Shown in pieces: positions 1-6,671 of a stretch of DNA of 6,706 nucleotides. The notes beneath the pieces are model-generated. The model saw only the letters and a list, made by a program, of their open reading frames with translations, had not been told where the DNA came from and searched no databases. The first letter of the stretch is position 1, and every line of letters begins with the position of its first letter. A program made the translations under genes and the position numbers. Source of the DNA: Thermoplasmata archaeon. Lineage in GTDB: Archaea > Thermoplasmatota > Thermoplasmata > Lutacidiplasmatales > UBA184. The stretch covers positions 1-6,706 of the forward strand of contig JASHXM010000184.1 in the NCBI GenBank assembly GCA_030043545.1. The letters are read 5' to 3'.

Positions 1-1797
1 GTCACGGGGATCGACTTTAGCGCCGGTCCCGCCGCGGCCGACGTGGCGTTCGATTCCGAGCTGCTCACCCCGACGGGAGGCTCGGACTGTGGGGCCGGAG
101 CCTCGGACACTCTGATCACTCCGGACGCCGACGGAGGGTTCGTGTGCACCTTCTCGGTCCCGTCCTGGGCGACGCTGGGAGCGAACCTCGTACAGGGAGA
201 CGACACCGTCACCAGTGAAGTGACCAGCGAACAGACCTTCACGGAGACCGCCCCGCTGGCGATCTCGACCTCGGCCCTCGCCCCTTGGGATGCGGGGTTG
301 TCCGGGTATGCCCAAGCGATCTCGGCGACCGGCGGGGCCGCTCCGTACACCTGGTCAGCCATCGGGCTGCCCGCCGGGCTGGAGATCGGCCTCACGACGG
401 GGGTCATCACCGGAACGCCCCATCCGGCGAACGGGGGAGTGTTCTCCGTCGTCGTGACGGTGACGGACGCCGATGGTGTCGCGGCGCACCAGTCGTTCCG
501 GCTCACGATCAACCCGGACGTGGAGATCACGACCGCGGCCCTCGCGAGCTGGGACGCCAACGTCCCCGGCTACTCCCAGCCAATGTTCGCCCGGGGCGGC
601 ACTGGAGCGCTGACATGGACCGCGACCAATCTTCCGGCCGGGCTGGGTATCGATCCGACGACGGGCAGGATCTCGGGGACCCCGACGGAGTCGAATAGCA
701 GGCCGTTCCTGGTGGTCGTGACCGCGACCGACAGCGCCGGGGACGTGGCCCAGCAGAGCTACCTCCTCACGATCTTTCCCGGGCTCGCGATCGCCACCTC
801 CGCGTTGGCGGGTTGGGACGTCGGAGTGCCCGGCTACCTCCAGCTCTTGAGCGCCACCGGCTCGATCGGAGTGCCCGTGTGGTCCGCCACGGGACTACCC
901 CCAGGACTCACGCTGATCGGAGGCGGCGGTTTGGCCGCGTCGGGAGAGATCCGGGGGACCCCGACGTCCTCGAGCGGATCGCCCTACTCCGTTACCGTGA
1001 CGGTACGGAACTCGGACGGGTTGAGCGCCCGTCAAACGTTCTCCCTCGCGATCTACCCGGGACTTGCGATCACGACGACCTCGCTCCCCAGTTGGGACGC
1101 GGGAGTCCCGGGGTACACGGCGGGCCTGAGCGCTACGGGCGCGATCGGAAAGGTGTCGTGGTCGGCTAGCGGCCTTCCTCCCGGGCTCACCCTGCTCCCC
1201 GCCGGCGCGATCGTAGGGACCCCGACCGTGGCGAGCCACACACCCTACGTCGTGGTGATCTCGGTCAAGGACTCGAAGGGGCAGACCGATCAGCAGAGCT
1301 ACGCAGTGACCATCCTGACGGCGTCGGTGGAGACGGTCAGCTCTACGTCGGGGGCGCCGGGGCCGGTCACCTTCACGGTGGACGGCGTGGTCCCGAGCAC
1401 CGGATTTGACGTCTACATCGACTCCGCGCCCGGGGTGTTGTCGTCGTCCTCGGTCTCGGTCGGGAGCTGCACCTCGACCTCCAGCGGCTCGCTGACCGAC
1501 TGCACGGTCGACATCCCGGGGGGGCTCAATTCCGGCGTTTACTTCGTGGACGTGTACCAAGACCCGGCGTCGCCTCCTTTCGTGCTGTCCGTGTTCAGCT
1601 TCACCGTCATCCCCGTTTCACCGGGGCCCTCCCTCCTCTTGCTCTTCGGCGGGACGGTCGTCGAGTACGAGGTCGGCGTAGCGGCGTTCGTGATCGGGAC
1701 GCTCGGGACCGCGGCGGCCGTCTCCCGTCGCCGTCGGGGGCGGGCCGGACCTCCCACTCGCCCGACGTCGGCATCCTCCGGCCGTACGACGAGGTAG
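1..1797 (+). CDS. Partial surface protein with tandem putative-Ig repeats and C-terminal membrane anchor (5' end outside window)
   Basis: The reading frame is open from base 1, so the GTG at 43 is an internal Val and the true start lies upstream; 598 residues are visible. In window numbering, residues 1-84 form a beta-rich domain with Cys30 and Cys49, the second inside CTFSVP. Residues 86-440 hold four repeats of the putative-Ig (He_PIG) type. Residues 441-540 form another beta domain with Cys490 and Cys501. A hydrophobic helix at about 557-574 is followed at once by SRRRRGR and a 24-residue polar tail. This predicts a type I membrane protein with its repeats outside the cell and Arg-rich tail inside. 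Such Ig-like arrays usually mediate adhesion or carry other surface domains, but the missing N-terminus may hold the functional part. No catalytic motif is visible. The next gene has its own promoter 264 bp away. Domain type is fairly sure; the role is inference. Confidence 0.85.
   Translation, partial: VTGIDFSAGPAAADVAFDSELLTPTGGSDCGAGASDTLITPDADGGFVCTFSVPSWATLGANLVQGDDTVTSEVTSEQTFTETAPLAISTSALAPWDAGLSGYAQAISATGGAAPYTWSAIGLPAGLEIGLTTGVITGTPHPANGGVFSVVVTVTDADGVAAHQSFRLTINPDVEITTAALASWDANVPGYSQPMFARGGTGALTWTATNLPAGLGIDPTTGRISGTPTESNSRPFLVVVTATDSAGDVAQQSYLLTIFPGLAIATSALAGWDVGVPGYLQLLSATGSIGVPVWSATGLPPGLTLIGGGGLAASGEIRGTPTSSSGSPYSVTVTVRNSDGLSARQTFSLAIYPGLAITTTSLPSWDAGVPGYTAGLSATGAIGKVSWSASGLPPGLTLLPAGAIVGTPTVASHTPYVVVISVKDSKGQTDQQSYAVTILTASVETVSSTSGAPGPVTFTVDGVVPSTGFDVYIDSAPGVLSSSSVSVGSCTSTSSGSLTDCTVDIPGGLNSGVYFVDVYQDPASPPFVLSVFSFTVIPVSPGPSLLLLFGGTVVEYEVGVAAFVIGTLGTAAAVSRRRRGRAGPPTRPTSASSGRTTR
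256..1320 (+). repeat. Four tandem He_PIG-type Ig repeats (coding repeat)
   Basis: Four units start near 256, 517, 784 and 1063. Each opens with a short strand such as LAISTSAL, then the signature WDxGxPGY. A Trp-Ser or Trp-Thr strand follows, then GLPxGL, then xIxGTP, and the unit closes with a VVVTVTD-like strand and a QSF/QSY strand. The signature Trp residues are spaced 88, 88 and 93 residues apart. Unit 3 is longer because of a Gly-rich loop (LIGGGGLAAS) before its GTP motif. GLPxGLxxxxxxGxIxGTP is the hallmark of the putative Ig domain family. The units have diverged at DNA level, so this is an old protein repeat and not a recent expansion. Confidence 0.85.
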
Positions 1798-1950
1798 CGG
1801 CAAGCCTCGGATCTCTATCGGCCGCGCCGGGACGCACGAACCGGCACGAACGTCGGCATCCTCGCCTCCGCCGCCCTGCCGCCGGACGGACCGTAGCGTC
1901 GGACCGATCCCACCCCGGCCCGCGCTGGGGTACCGGTTCCGAGAGGACCG

Positions 1951-1974
1951 CACCGGACCTCCGCGGCTCCGGTG
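1951..1974. other. Inverted repeat in the 1798-2061 gap
   Basis: CACCGGA at 1951-1957 and TCCGGTG at 1968-1974 form a perfect 7-bp stem around a 10-nt loop. It lies about 150 nt after the stop of the first gene and 46 nt before the TATA box of the second. It could be a 3' stem-loop or an operator. No T-run follows, so it is not a standard terminator. The rest of the 264-bp gap shows no gene; two copies of CGGACCG near 1890-1910 are its only other notable feature. Confidence 0.4.
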
Positions 1975-1993
1975 GCGTGACCCACGCGGAGCC

Positions 1994-2061
1994 TCGCGAA
2001 CCGCGCGACATCACCAACTCTATAGTCGGGCAGACCGTACGGCGACCTCGGGTGGGGTTCG
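1994..2061 (+). promoter_or_regulatory. Archaeal-type promoter of the FG-GAP gene
   Basis: CTATAG at 2020-2025 is a TATA-like hexamer in an otherwise GC-rich gap. A TATA box here predicts transcription start near 2046-2050 and a leader of roughly 12-16 nt. GGTG at 2051-2054 can pair with the 16S 3' end and sits 7 nt before the ATG at 2062, so this gene may use a short leader with a weak Shine-Dalgarno. A dyad, TCGCG-N5-CGCGA (1994-2008), ends 12 nt before TATA and could bind a regulator. No convincing BRE is seen. Confidence 0.5.
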
Positions 2062-3324
2062 ATGCGGGATTGGCTCCGAGCGGTGAGAACCTGGGTCGTG
2101 GTCTTGGCGGCGATCGGGATCGCGGTATCGGCCGGTGTGCTGGGTCTGACCGCCGGCCGTGCCCCCCTACAGATTCAGTCCGGGATCGCCGGCTCCCCCG
2201 GGTCGCCGCGGCCGTTGCTCGCCGCCGATTTCTCGCAGGACTTCGCGGGCGAACTCACCAGTCCGAACGTCGAGGAGTATGGTCAGTTCGGCGAATCGAT
2301 CGCGGCCAGCGGCTCCATCGTCGTCGTGGGAGCTCCGCTGGAGGGCACGGGCCACGCGTACACGTTCAACGCCAAGACGGGCGCCCTGATCGCGACCCTG
2401 ACCAGTCCCAATCCGGCGACCGGTGGAGAATTCGGATATGCCGTTGCGATCAGCGGCTCGACGGTCGTGGTCGGGGCTCCCGGCGAGACCGGCGCGGGAT
2501 TCGCGGGGGCGGGGCACGCCTACACGTTCAACGCGAAGACGGGCGCACTGGGCAAGACCTTCACGAGCCCCAACGCCGCGTCCTTCACCGATTTCGGCCA
2601 ATCGGTGGCCGTCAGCGGATCGACGGCAGTCGTGGGCGCACCCTTCGAGACTGCCTCGGGAGAGAGCGCTGCGGGCCACGCGTACACCTTCGACACCAAG
2701 ACCGGCGCGCTGACGGGGACGCTGACCAGCCCGAACGCCCAGAGCGGGGGGAGCTTTGGTTGGTCGGTGGGGGTGGGAGGGACTACGGTACTCGTCGGAG
2801 CGATCGGGGAGAGCGTCTCGGGGGAGAGCTACGCGGGCCACGCCTACCTGTTCAACGCGAAAACCGGAGCGCTGATCTCGACCCTCAGTAGCCCCAACTC
2901 GCAGACCAACGGCGAGTTTGGCTTCGCGGCGGCGGTGAGCGGGTCGACGGCGGTGGTGGGGGCCGCTGGTGAGGGCGATGGGCACGCGTACACCTTCAAC
3001 GCGAAGACCGGCGCAGCGATCTGGACCTTCACCAGCCCGAACCCGGTCTCCGGGGGGAGCTTCGGCTGCTCCGTGGCCGTGATCGGAGCCACCGTCGCCG
3101 TCGGGGCGTACGGCGAGACGGCCTCGGGCGACACCTTCGCCGGTCACGCCTACACGTTCGGAGCGAAGACCGGGGCGCTGATCGCGACGTTCGGCAGCCC
3201 CAACCCGCAGGCCAGCGGAGACTTCGGTGACTCCGTCGCGGTGAGCAGCACGACGGTGATCGTCGGCGCCCCGTTCGAGTCAGCCTATGGGCTGACCCAC
3301 GCGGGTCAGGCCTACCTGATGTGA
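2062..3324 (+). CDS. Exported FG-GAP repeat protein, predicted seven-bladed beta-propeller
   Basis: The protein has 420 residues. It begins with MRDWLRAVRTW followed by a hydrophobic stretch at about 11-30, a signal peptide or uncleaved N-terminal anchor with positive charges on the inside. After a Pro/Gly/Ser linker (about 31-56), the rest is a propeller. FG motifs at residues 76, 124, 178, 232, 286, 334 and 388 each start a unit of the form FGxSVAVSGSTxVVGAP, then GHAYTFNAKTGAL, then a TLTSPN strand. This is the bacterial-style FG-GAP variant, without the Ca-binding DxDGDG loop of integrin-type repeats. The last unit stops after GQAYLM; the N-terminal strand FAGELTSPN (61-69) matches the missing strand and could close the ring. 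The ATG was chosen because TATA and a GGTG lie just upstream and the signal follows directly. The likely role is binding or scaffolding at the cell surface; the ligand is unknown. No membrane segment follows the N-terminal one. Confidence 0.88.
   Translation: MRDWLRAVRTWVVVLAAIGIAVSAGVLGLTAGRAPLQIQSGIAGSPGSPRPLLAADFSQDFAGELTSPNVEEYGQFGESIAASGSIVVVGAPLEGTGHAYTFNAKTGALIATLTSPNPATGGEFGYAVAISGSTVVVGAPGETGAGFAGAGHAYTFNAKTGALGKTFTSPNAASFTDFGQSVAVSGSTAVVGAPFETASGESAAGHAYTFDTKTGALTGTLTSPNAQSGGSFGWSVGVGGTTVLVGAIGESVSGESYAGHAYLFNAKTGALISTLSSPNSQTNGEFGFAAAVSGSTAVVGAAGEGDGHAYTFNAKTGAAIWTFTSPNPVSGGSFGCSVAVIGATVAVGAYGETASGDTFAGHAYTFGAKTGALIATFGSPNPQASGDFGDSVAVSSTTVIVGAPFESAYGLTHAGQAYLM
2287..3321 (+). repeat. 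Seven FG-GAP coding repeats
   Basis: The FG codons fall at 2287, 2431, 2593, 2755, 2917, 3061 and 3223, giving periods of 144, 162, 162, 162, 144 and 162 bp. The 144-bp units (first and fifth) lack six residues before the GHAY strand (LEGTGHAY and GEGDGHAY, against versions containing SGESYAGHAY). At DNA level the best-conserved stretch encodes HAYTFNAKTGA, near 2352, 2514, 2676, 2838, 2982 and 3144. The copies differ mostly at third codon positions, which points to selection on protein rather than very recent duplication. Confidence 0.85.
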
Positions 3325-3469
3325 GGCGGCTCGCGTCCTCGGCCGGGATCGTGCCCCGGGAGACCCCGGCGCGGTGTTGCGGTGCCCGTCCGAGGGCTGG
3401 GCGGGCAAGCCGCGTCCATCGAATGGGGGAAGGAACGAGGGAGGCGCCGGAAGCTCCCGGGTGCCCCTA

Positions 3470-3509
3470 GTTCCCGGGGGAGGGTCGGGAACCCGTCGGG
3501 ACGGGGTCC
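3470..3509. other. Two short inverted repeats upstream of the cyclase promoter
   Basis: GTTCCC (3470-3475) and GGGAAC (3487-3492) form a perfect 6-bp stem with an 11-nt loop. GGAC (3499-3502) and GTCC (3506-3509) form a 4-bp dyad around GGG that ends 11 nt before the TATA box. Either could be a regulator site or a 3' stem-loop of the preceding gene. In DNA this GC-rich, short inverted repeats also arise by chance. The rest of the gap 3325-3548 shows no credible gene. Confidence 0.3.
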
Positions 3510-3518
3510 GCTCCTACG

Positions 3519-3549
3519 ACTATATGTCGCTAGCACCGTTGCGCCTCAA
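3519..3549 (+). promoter_or_regulatory. Leaderless archaeal-type promoter of the cyclase gene
   Basis: ACTATATG, with TATAT at 3521-3525, is centred 26 nt before the A of the ATG at 3549. That is the usual distance from TATA box to transcription start in archaea, so the message should begin at or next to the start codon. No Shine-Dalgarno-like sequence is present in the bases before the ATG, as expected for a leaderless mRNA. The fit of TATA position, missing ribosome site and first available ATG makes this the most convincing promoter of the window. Confidence 0.6.
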
Positions 3550-5498
3550 TGCGGGACCGCCGGCGGATGGCCGCCGTGATGTTCACGGACCTCGTTGGAT
3601 TCACCTCTCTCGCCCACACCGATGAATCGACGGCGCTCGGCGTCGTGGACGCGACGAACCGTCTCGTCCAACCCATCGTCCGCGAGCACTTTGGGCGCAC
3701 GGTGAAATCGACGGGCGACGGCCTCCTCCTGGAGTTCCCCAGCGCCCGCGGGGCCGTCCTCTGCGCTCTCGCGGTACAGGATCGGCTCCGGTCCGTTCGT
3801 GGAGGGTCGAGGGCCGGCCAGCTTCCTCTGCGGATTGGGGTGCACTCCGGGGACGTCGAACGTCGGGGACGTGACGTCCTCGGCGACACGGTGAACGTCG
3901 CCTCCCGACTCGAGGCGCTCTCGCCTCCGGGGGGCCTGTGCATCAGTCGCTCGGTCCTAGACCAAGTGCGGAGCAGCGTCCCACTCGACGTCCAGCCGGT
4001 CCGGGGACGTTCGCTCAAGGGCCTGGGCACGTCGGTCGAGGCCTACCGAGTTCTCCCCAAAGCCGCTCCGCGGGGGGCCGGTGGTCTCCCGGACGGAGTG
4101 CCGAGACTCGCGGTCCTCCCCCTCGCCAACTACAGCCCCAGTCCCGCGGACGCCTACATCGCCGACGGGTTTACGGAGGAGCTAATCGCGATGTTGTCCC
4201 AGCTCGACGGGGTCCGCGTCATCGCCCGCACCTCCGTGATGCACTACCAGGCCGATCCTCGCCCAATCTCCGAGGTCGCTCGCGAGCTCCAGGTGGAGTC
4301 GATCCTCGAGGGGAGCGTTCGTCGCGCGGCCGACGCGTTGCGCGTGACCCTTCAGTTGATCGACGCGAACTCCGAGGAACACGTCTGGTCCCGGACCTAC
4401 GATCGGGACCTGAAGGATCTGTTGCGGGTGCAGCGCGAGATCGCCGAGGATGTCTCCGCCCGATTCCGCGCCACGATCGAGTCGACGACGCGAGGGCGCC
4501 GGACGGAGACAGCCAGTCCGAGGTCGCATCTCGCCTACCTTCGGGGGATGGCGTCGCTCCGGGAGGAAACGGCCGACGGGGCCGCGCGGGCCGGGCGGGA
4601 GTTTCTGCGCGCGATCCGCCTCGACTCACGAAACGCCCGCGCGTACTGCGGACTGGCCGAGGCGCGGCAGACCGAGTGGTACTACCGCGTCTTCCGGGGC
4701 CGGACGCCATTTCGGGACACGTGGACCGAGCTCGTGGAACGCGCGCTGGAGCTCGATCCTCACCTGGCGGCCGCCCACGTCACCCTCGGAGGCATCCTCG
4801 TTTCGTTCCGGCGAGACTGGAAGGGAGGCGAGTCGGAGTTCCGCCGAGCCCTCCGCACCGACCCGGGCTTCGCGGAGGCCCACATGGCGCTCGGCGAAAC
4901 CGTCGAGGCGCTCGGGCGCCTCGAGGAGGCCGGCCGGGAGTTCCGACTTGCGCGCGAGCTCGATCCCCTGTCGCTCCAGGTCGCCCGCGACGAGTTCCTG
5001 AACGCGATCTGGCGTCGCAGGTACCGTGCCGCGGACGCGAGCCTGAAGCGGTTGAGAGCGCTCGAGGGACGACGTCGGGTCGAGGGCTTCGGTTCGACCG
5101 CCTTCGAGGCGATGCTCGCGTCCGTGACGGGAGATGAGCGGCGGTGGGACCGGGCCTATCGGAGAGCCGTCCGCCTCGCACGGACCCCGGCCCAGAGGGT
5201 TGAGCTCTCCTTGACGAGGGCGGCGCACCGACGGGACCCCCGGCGCTTCCGTCGACTCATCCCCCGGGCGAAGCGGTTGCTGGCCCCCGCACGGCTGTCG
5301 GTGAATCTGGCCGGTGGCTATGCGATGCTGGGGCAGATGGACGACGCGTTCACCTGGCTGCATACGTCGATCCGCGATCCGGGAGTCGCGCTCACCTGGT
5401 GGCGATTCGACCCGAGGTACGCGAACGTCCGCCGAGATCCCCGGTGGCCCGCGTTTCTTCGTGAGGCCCTCCGACCCGTCACGACGACCGGCCGGTAG
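3549..5498 (+). CDS. Class III adenylate cyclase fused to TolB-like and TPR domains
   Basis: This 649-residue cytosolic protein has no membrane segment. Residues 6-168 are a class III cyclase domain that converts ATP to cAMP. Metal-binding Asp14 (FTDLVGFTSL) and Asp57 (KSTGDG), adenine-selecting Lys53 and Asp109, and transition-state Asn116 and Arg120 (GDTVNVASR) are all present, so the domain should be active on ATP as a homodimer. Residues 186-310 match the TolB-like N-terminal domain common in bacterial cyclases (RLAVLPLAN, ADGFTEELI, VIARTSV, ILEGSVRR, HVWSRTYD). From about 325 the chain is TPR-like, clearest at 405-472, and ends with DPRYANVRRDPRWPAFL (621-637), a typical closing motif of this family. 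Length and domain order are those of the bacterial family. The in-frame TAG at 3531 makes ATG 3549 the first possible ATG start; Met7 (3567) is the alternative. The TolB/TPR part probably senses or binds partners. No cAMP receptor is nearby. Confidence 0.93.
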   Translation: MRDRRRMAAVMFTDLVGFTSLAHTDESTALGVVDATNRLVQPIVREHFGRTVKSTGDGLLLEFPSARGAVLCALAVQDRLRSVRGGSRAGQLPLRIGVHSGDVERRGRDVLGDTVNVASRLEALSPPGGLCISRSVLDQVRSSVPLDVQPVRGRSLKGLGTSVEAYRVLPKAAPRGAGGLPDGVPRLAVLPLANYSPSPADAYIADGFTEELIAMLSQLDGVRVIARTSVMHYQADPRPISEVARELQVESILEGSVRRAADALRVTLQLIDANSEEHVWSRTYDRDLKDLLRVQREIAEDVSARFRATIESTTRGRRTETASPRSHLAYLRGMASLREETADGAARAGREFLRAIRLDSRNARAYCGLAEARQTEWYYRVFRGRTPFRDTWTELVERALELDPHLAAAHVTLGGILVSFRRDWKGGESEFRRALRTDPGFAEAHMALGETVEALGRLEEAGREFRLARELDPLSLQVARDEFLNAIWRRRYRAADASLKRLRALEGRRRVEGFGSTAFEAMLASVTGDERRWDRAYRRAVRLARTPAQRVELSLTRAAHRRDPRRFRRLIPRAKRLLAPARLSVNLAGGYAMLGQMDDAFTWLHTSIRDPGVALTWWRFDPRYANVRRDPRWPAFLREALRPVTTTGR

Positions 5499-5690
5499 CG
5501 TGACCGCCCGACGTGGAGGACGGGCCGGAACTCCCTCCGGGCGTCATCGACCCCGGCGTCGCGCGGGGCGGGGACATCCGTCCTCTCGGGCCCGCGCGCC
5601 CCGGACGACCGTCCGAGTCGGGGCCGGTCGAGCAGGTTCCACTTCGCGCGGTGAGCCTCCCTCCCCGCGCACGGCCGGTGTGGACGGGGG

Positions 5691-5713
5691 CCCGGGGATC
5701 GCCCCGGGGCGAT
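5691..5713. other. Overlapping perfect palindrome and hairpin in the 5499-5924 gap
   Basis: ATCGCCCCGGGGCGAT at 5698-5713 is a perfect 16-bp palindrome. Overlapping it, CCCGGGG (5691-5697) and CCCCGGG (5702-5708) form a 7-bp stem around an ATCG tetraloop, so in RNA the two pairings exclude each other. It lies about 200 nt after the cyclase stop and 160 nt before the next TATA box. A dimeric regulator could bind the palindrome, or the hairpin could mark a 3' end. Apart from this the stretch 5499-5847 contains no gene I can support. Confidence 0.4.
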
Positions 5714-5847
5714 GGACCCCGGCGGAGCGGCGTCACGGGGGGAGACCGCCGCACCCCCGGCAGCACGAGTTCCTGTGCCTGAAGCATGATTCGGAGACGG
5801 GGGCTCTCGAATCGCTAGGCCCACGACGCCGGAACGGTGCGGGGCCG

Positions 5848-5924
5848 GAGATGTCGATCTCTCCGCGGGGGGTTATATCGGGATGGAACATCGACGACGT
5901 CGAGCGACCGCGGAGTGGGCCCAG
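5848..5924 (+). promoter_or_regulatory. Promoter and ribosome site of the small J-like gene
   Basis: TTATAT at 5873-5878 is a TATA box predicting transcription start near 5900. GGAG at 5912-5915 is a Shine-Dalgarno 9 nt before the ATG at 5925. Together they choose that ATG over the one at 5883, which lies only 5 nt after TATA and could not be on the transcript. GAGAT-GTCG-ATCTC (5848-5861) is a perfect dyad ending 11 nt before TATA, a reasonable place for an operator. Confidence 0.55.
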
Positions 5925-6335
5925 ATGGGATTGCTCGATAGCATCGCACCGAAGATCAATCCGTACGTCGACTGCTACGCAGTGCTCCACGTGGGCCGCG
6001 ATGCGACGATGAAGGAGATCCACCGCGCCTACCTGCTGTGCCTCCGCCAGATCGGGGCCGGCCAGTACGCCCTACCGAAGCTCCGCGACCAGGAACTTCT
6101 GGACCTCGGCCTCGGGGACGCCACCTCCGCCGCGCGACAGGAGCTCGAGCTATTCAACGGCGTGCCGATGGGCCGCTTCAAGGAAGCGGCTCAACGGTTG
6201 ATCCTTCGGTCGTACCTCACGCTCAAGTCGTTCGACCACTATCACGGGAAGAAACAGCCGATTCCCGAGGGGCAGTACGTCCCCGGGCTCTACCCGGGAA
6301 CCGAAGCCTCGCTCCGGCCGCCGCCGCAGATGTGA
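5925..6335 (+). CDS. Small protein resembling a J domain without the HPD motif
   Basis: The 136-residue protein starts MGLLDSIAPKINPYVDCYAVL. Residues 16-43 resemble J-domain helices I and II (DCYAVLHVGRDATMKEIHRAY against the usual DYYEVLGV...EEIKKAYR). Residues 84-110 resemble helix III (FKEAAQRLILRSYLTLKSFDHYHGKK, with F, A, Y, L and Y at the expected spacing). Between them, where a J domain carries His-Pro-Asp to stimulate Hsp70 ATPase, there is AGQYALP and about 35 further residues, including LLDLGLGDATSAARQELELF. If the likeness is real, the protein cannot stimulate DnaK in the usual way and may act as an adaptor. The tail (111-136) is rich in Pro and Gly. There is no signal peptide or membrane helix, so it is cytosolic. 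Gene reality is supported by TATA, Shine-Dalgarno and natural residue composition. The J-domain reading is a guess from pattern and could be wrong. Confidence 0.65.
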   Translation: MGLLDSIAPKINPYVDCYAVLHVGRDATMKEIHRAYLLCLRQIGAGQYALPKLRDQELLDLGLGDATSAARQELELFNGVPMGRFKEAAQRLILRSYLTLKSFDHYHGKKQPIPEGQYVPGLYPGTEASLRPPPQM

Positions 6336-6496
6336 CCCCCCGCCCACTGGCGCTGTTTCGCGCGGTGGTGGAGAATCCCCGCGGGAAGGGAGCTCAACAC
6401 CCCGTTGCCCGGACCGGAGGCGTGCCTAGGCGGGCCCAGGTCCGGGGGCGTGGGGTGAGTCCGCGAGGTGGGTCCGTGGCTGGTACTGGTACGTCT

Positions 6497-6517
6497 CGAG
6501 GGGCTCCCGCCCCCTCG
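6497..6517. other. Hairpin, 7-bp stem
   Basis: CGAGGGG (6497-6503) pairs perfectly with CCCCTCG (6511-6517) around the loop CTCCCGC. It lies about 160 nt after the stop of the small J-like gene. No T-run follows, so a classical terminator is not indicated. It may be a processing or stability stem, or chance. Confidence 0.35.
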
Positions 6518-6644
6518 GGCGCGGAAGGAGGCGACCGAGTCCTCGGCCGGCCGCGCTTCTCGAGAGGGGCCGTCCCCCGAGTCGGACAGGCGATCGGTGG
6601 ATCCGGTCTTAGGGCCGTACGGGCCCGAGCCAAGATCGGTCCCC

Positions 6645-6671
6645 GGGCTACGGGGGCGGCCCCCGTCGCCC
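6645..6671. other. Strong hairpin, 11 bp with one mismatch
   Basis: The outer stem pairs GGGC (6645-6648) with GCCC (6668-6671). After a single T/C mismatch, the inner stem pairs ACGGGGG (6650-6656) with CCCCCGT (6660-6666) around a CGG loop. All 11 pairs are Watson-Crick, ten of them G-C. It is the most stable local fold I found in the window. No T-run flanks it on either strand. A structured RNA element or transcription pause site is possible. Confidence 0.4.

Noticed and set aside
43..45. GTG as start codon of the first gene
   Set aside because: The frame is open back to base 1 and the residues before it (VTGIDFSAG) continue the same domain, so the gene enters from outside the window.
2167..3147. 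Long minus-strand frame opposite the FG-GAP gene
   Set aside because: It is an antisense shadow of a periodic GC-rich gene; its repeats mirror the FG-GAP units and it has no recognisable domain.
2287..3321. CRISPR-like or mobile repeats, suggested by the regular spacing
   Set aside because: The 144/162-bp periodicity is coding and in frame, and encodes FG-GAP blades with third-position variation.
3374..3625. Small + strand frames crossing into the cyclase start
   Set aside because: They overlap the TATA box and the strongly supported cyclase N-terminus in another frame and show no motif.
5513..5782. Possible 89-residue protein between the cyclase and the J-like gene
   Set aside because: The translation is mostly Pro, Arg and Gly without hydrophobic core or motif, has no ribosome site, and spans the palindrome; it looks like chance reading in GC-rich DNA.
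5883..5885. ATG at 5883 as start of the small J-like gene
   Set aside because: It lies only 5 nt after the TATA box and adds an Arg-rich stretch (HRRRRATAEW) unlike the rest; ATG 5925 has a GGAG at good spacing.
1..6335. All four genes as one operon
   Set aside because: Gaps are 224-426 bp and each of the last three genes has its own TATA box.
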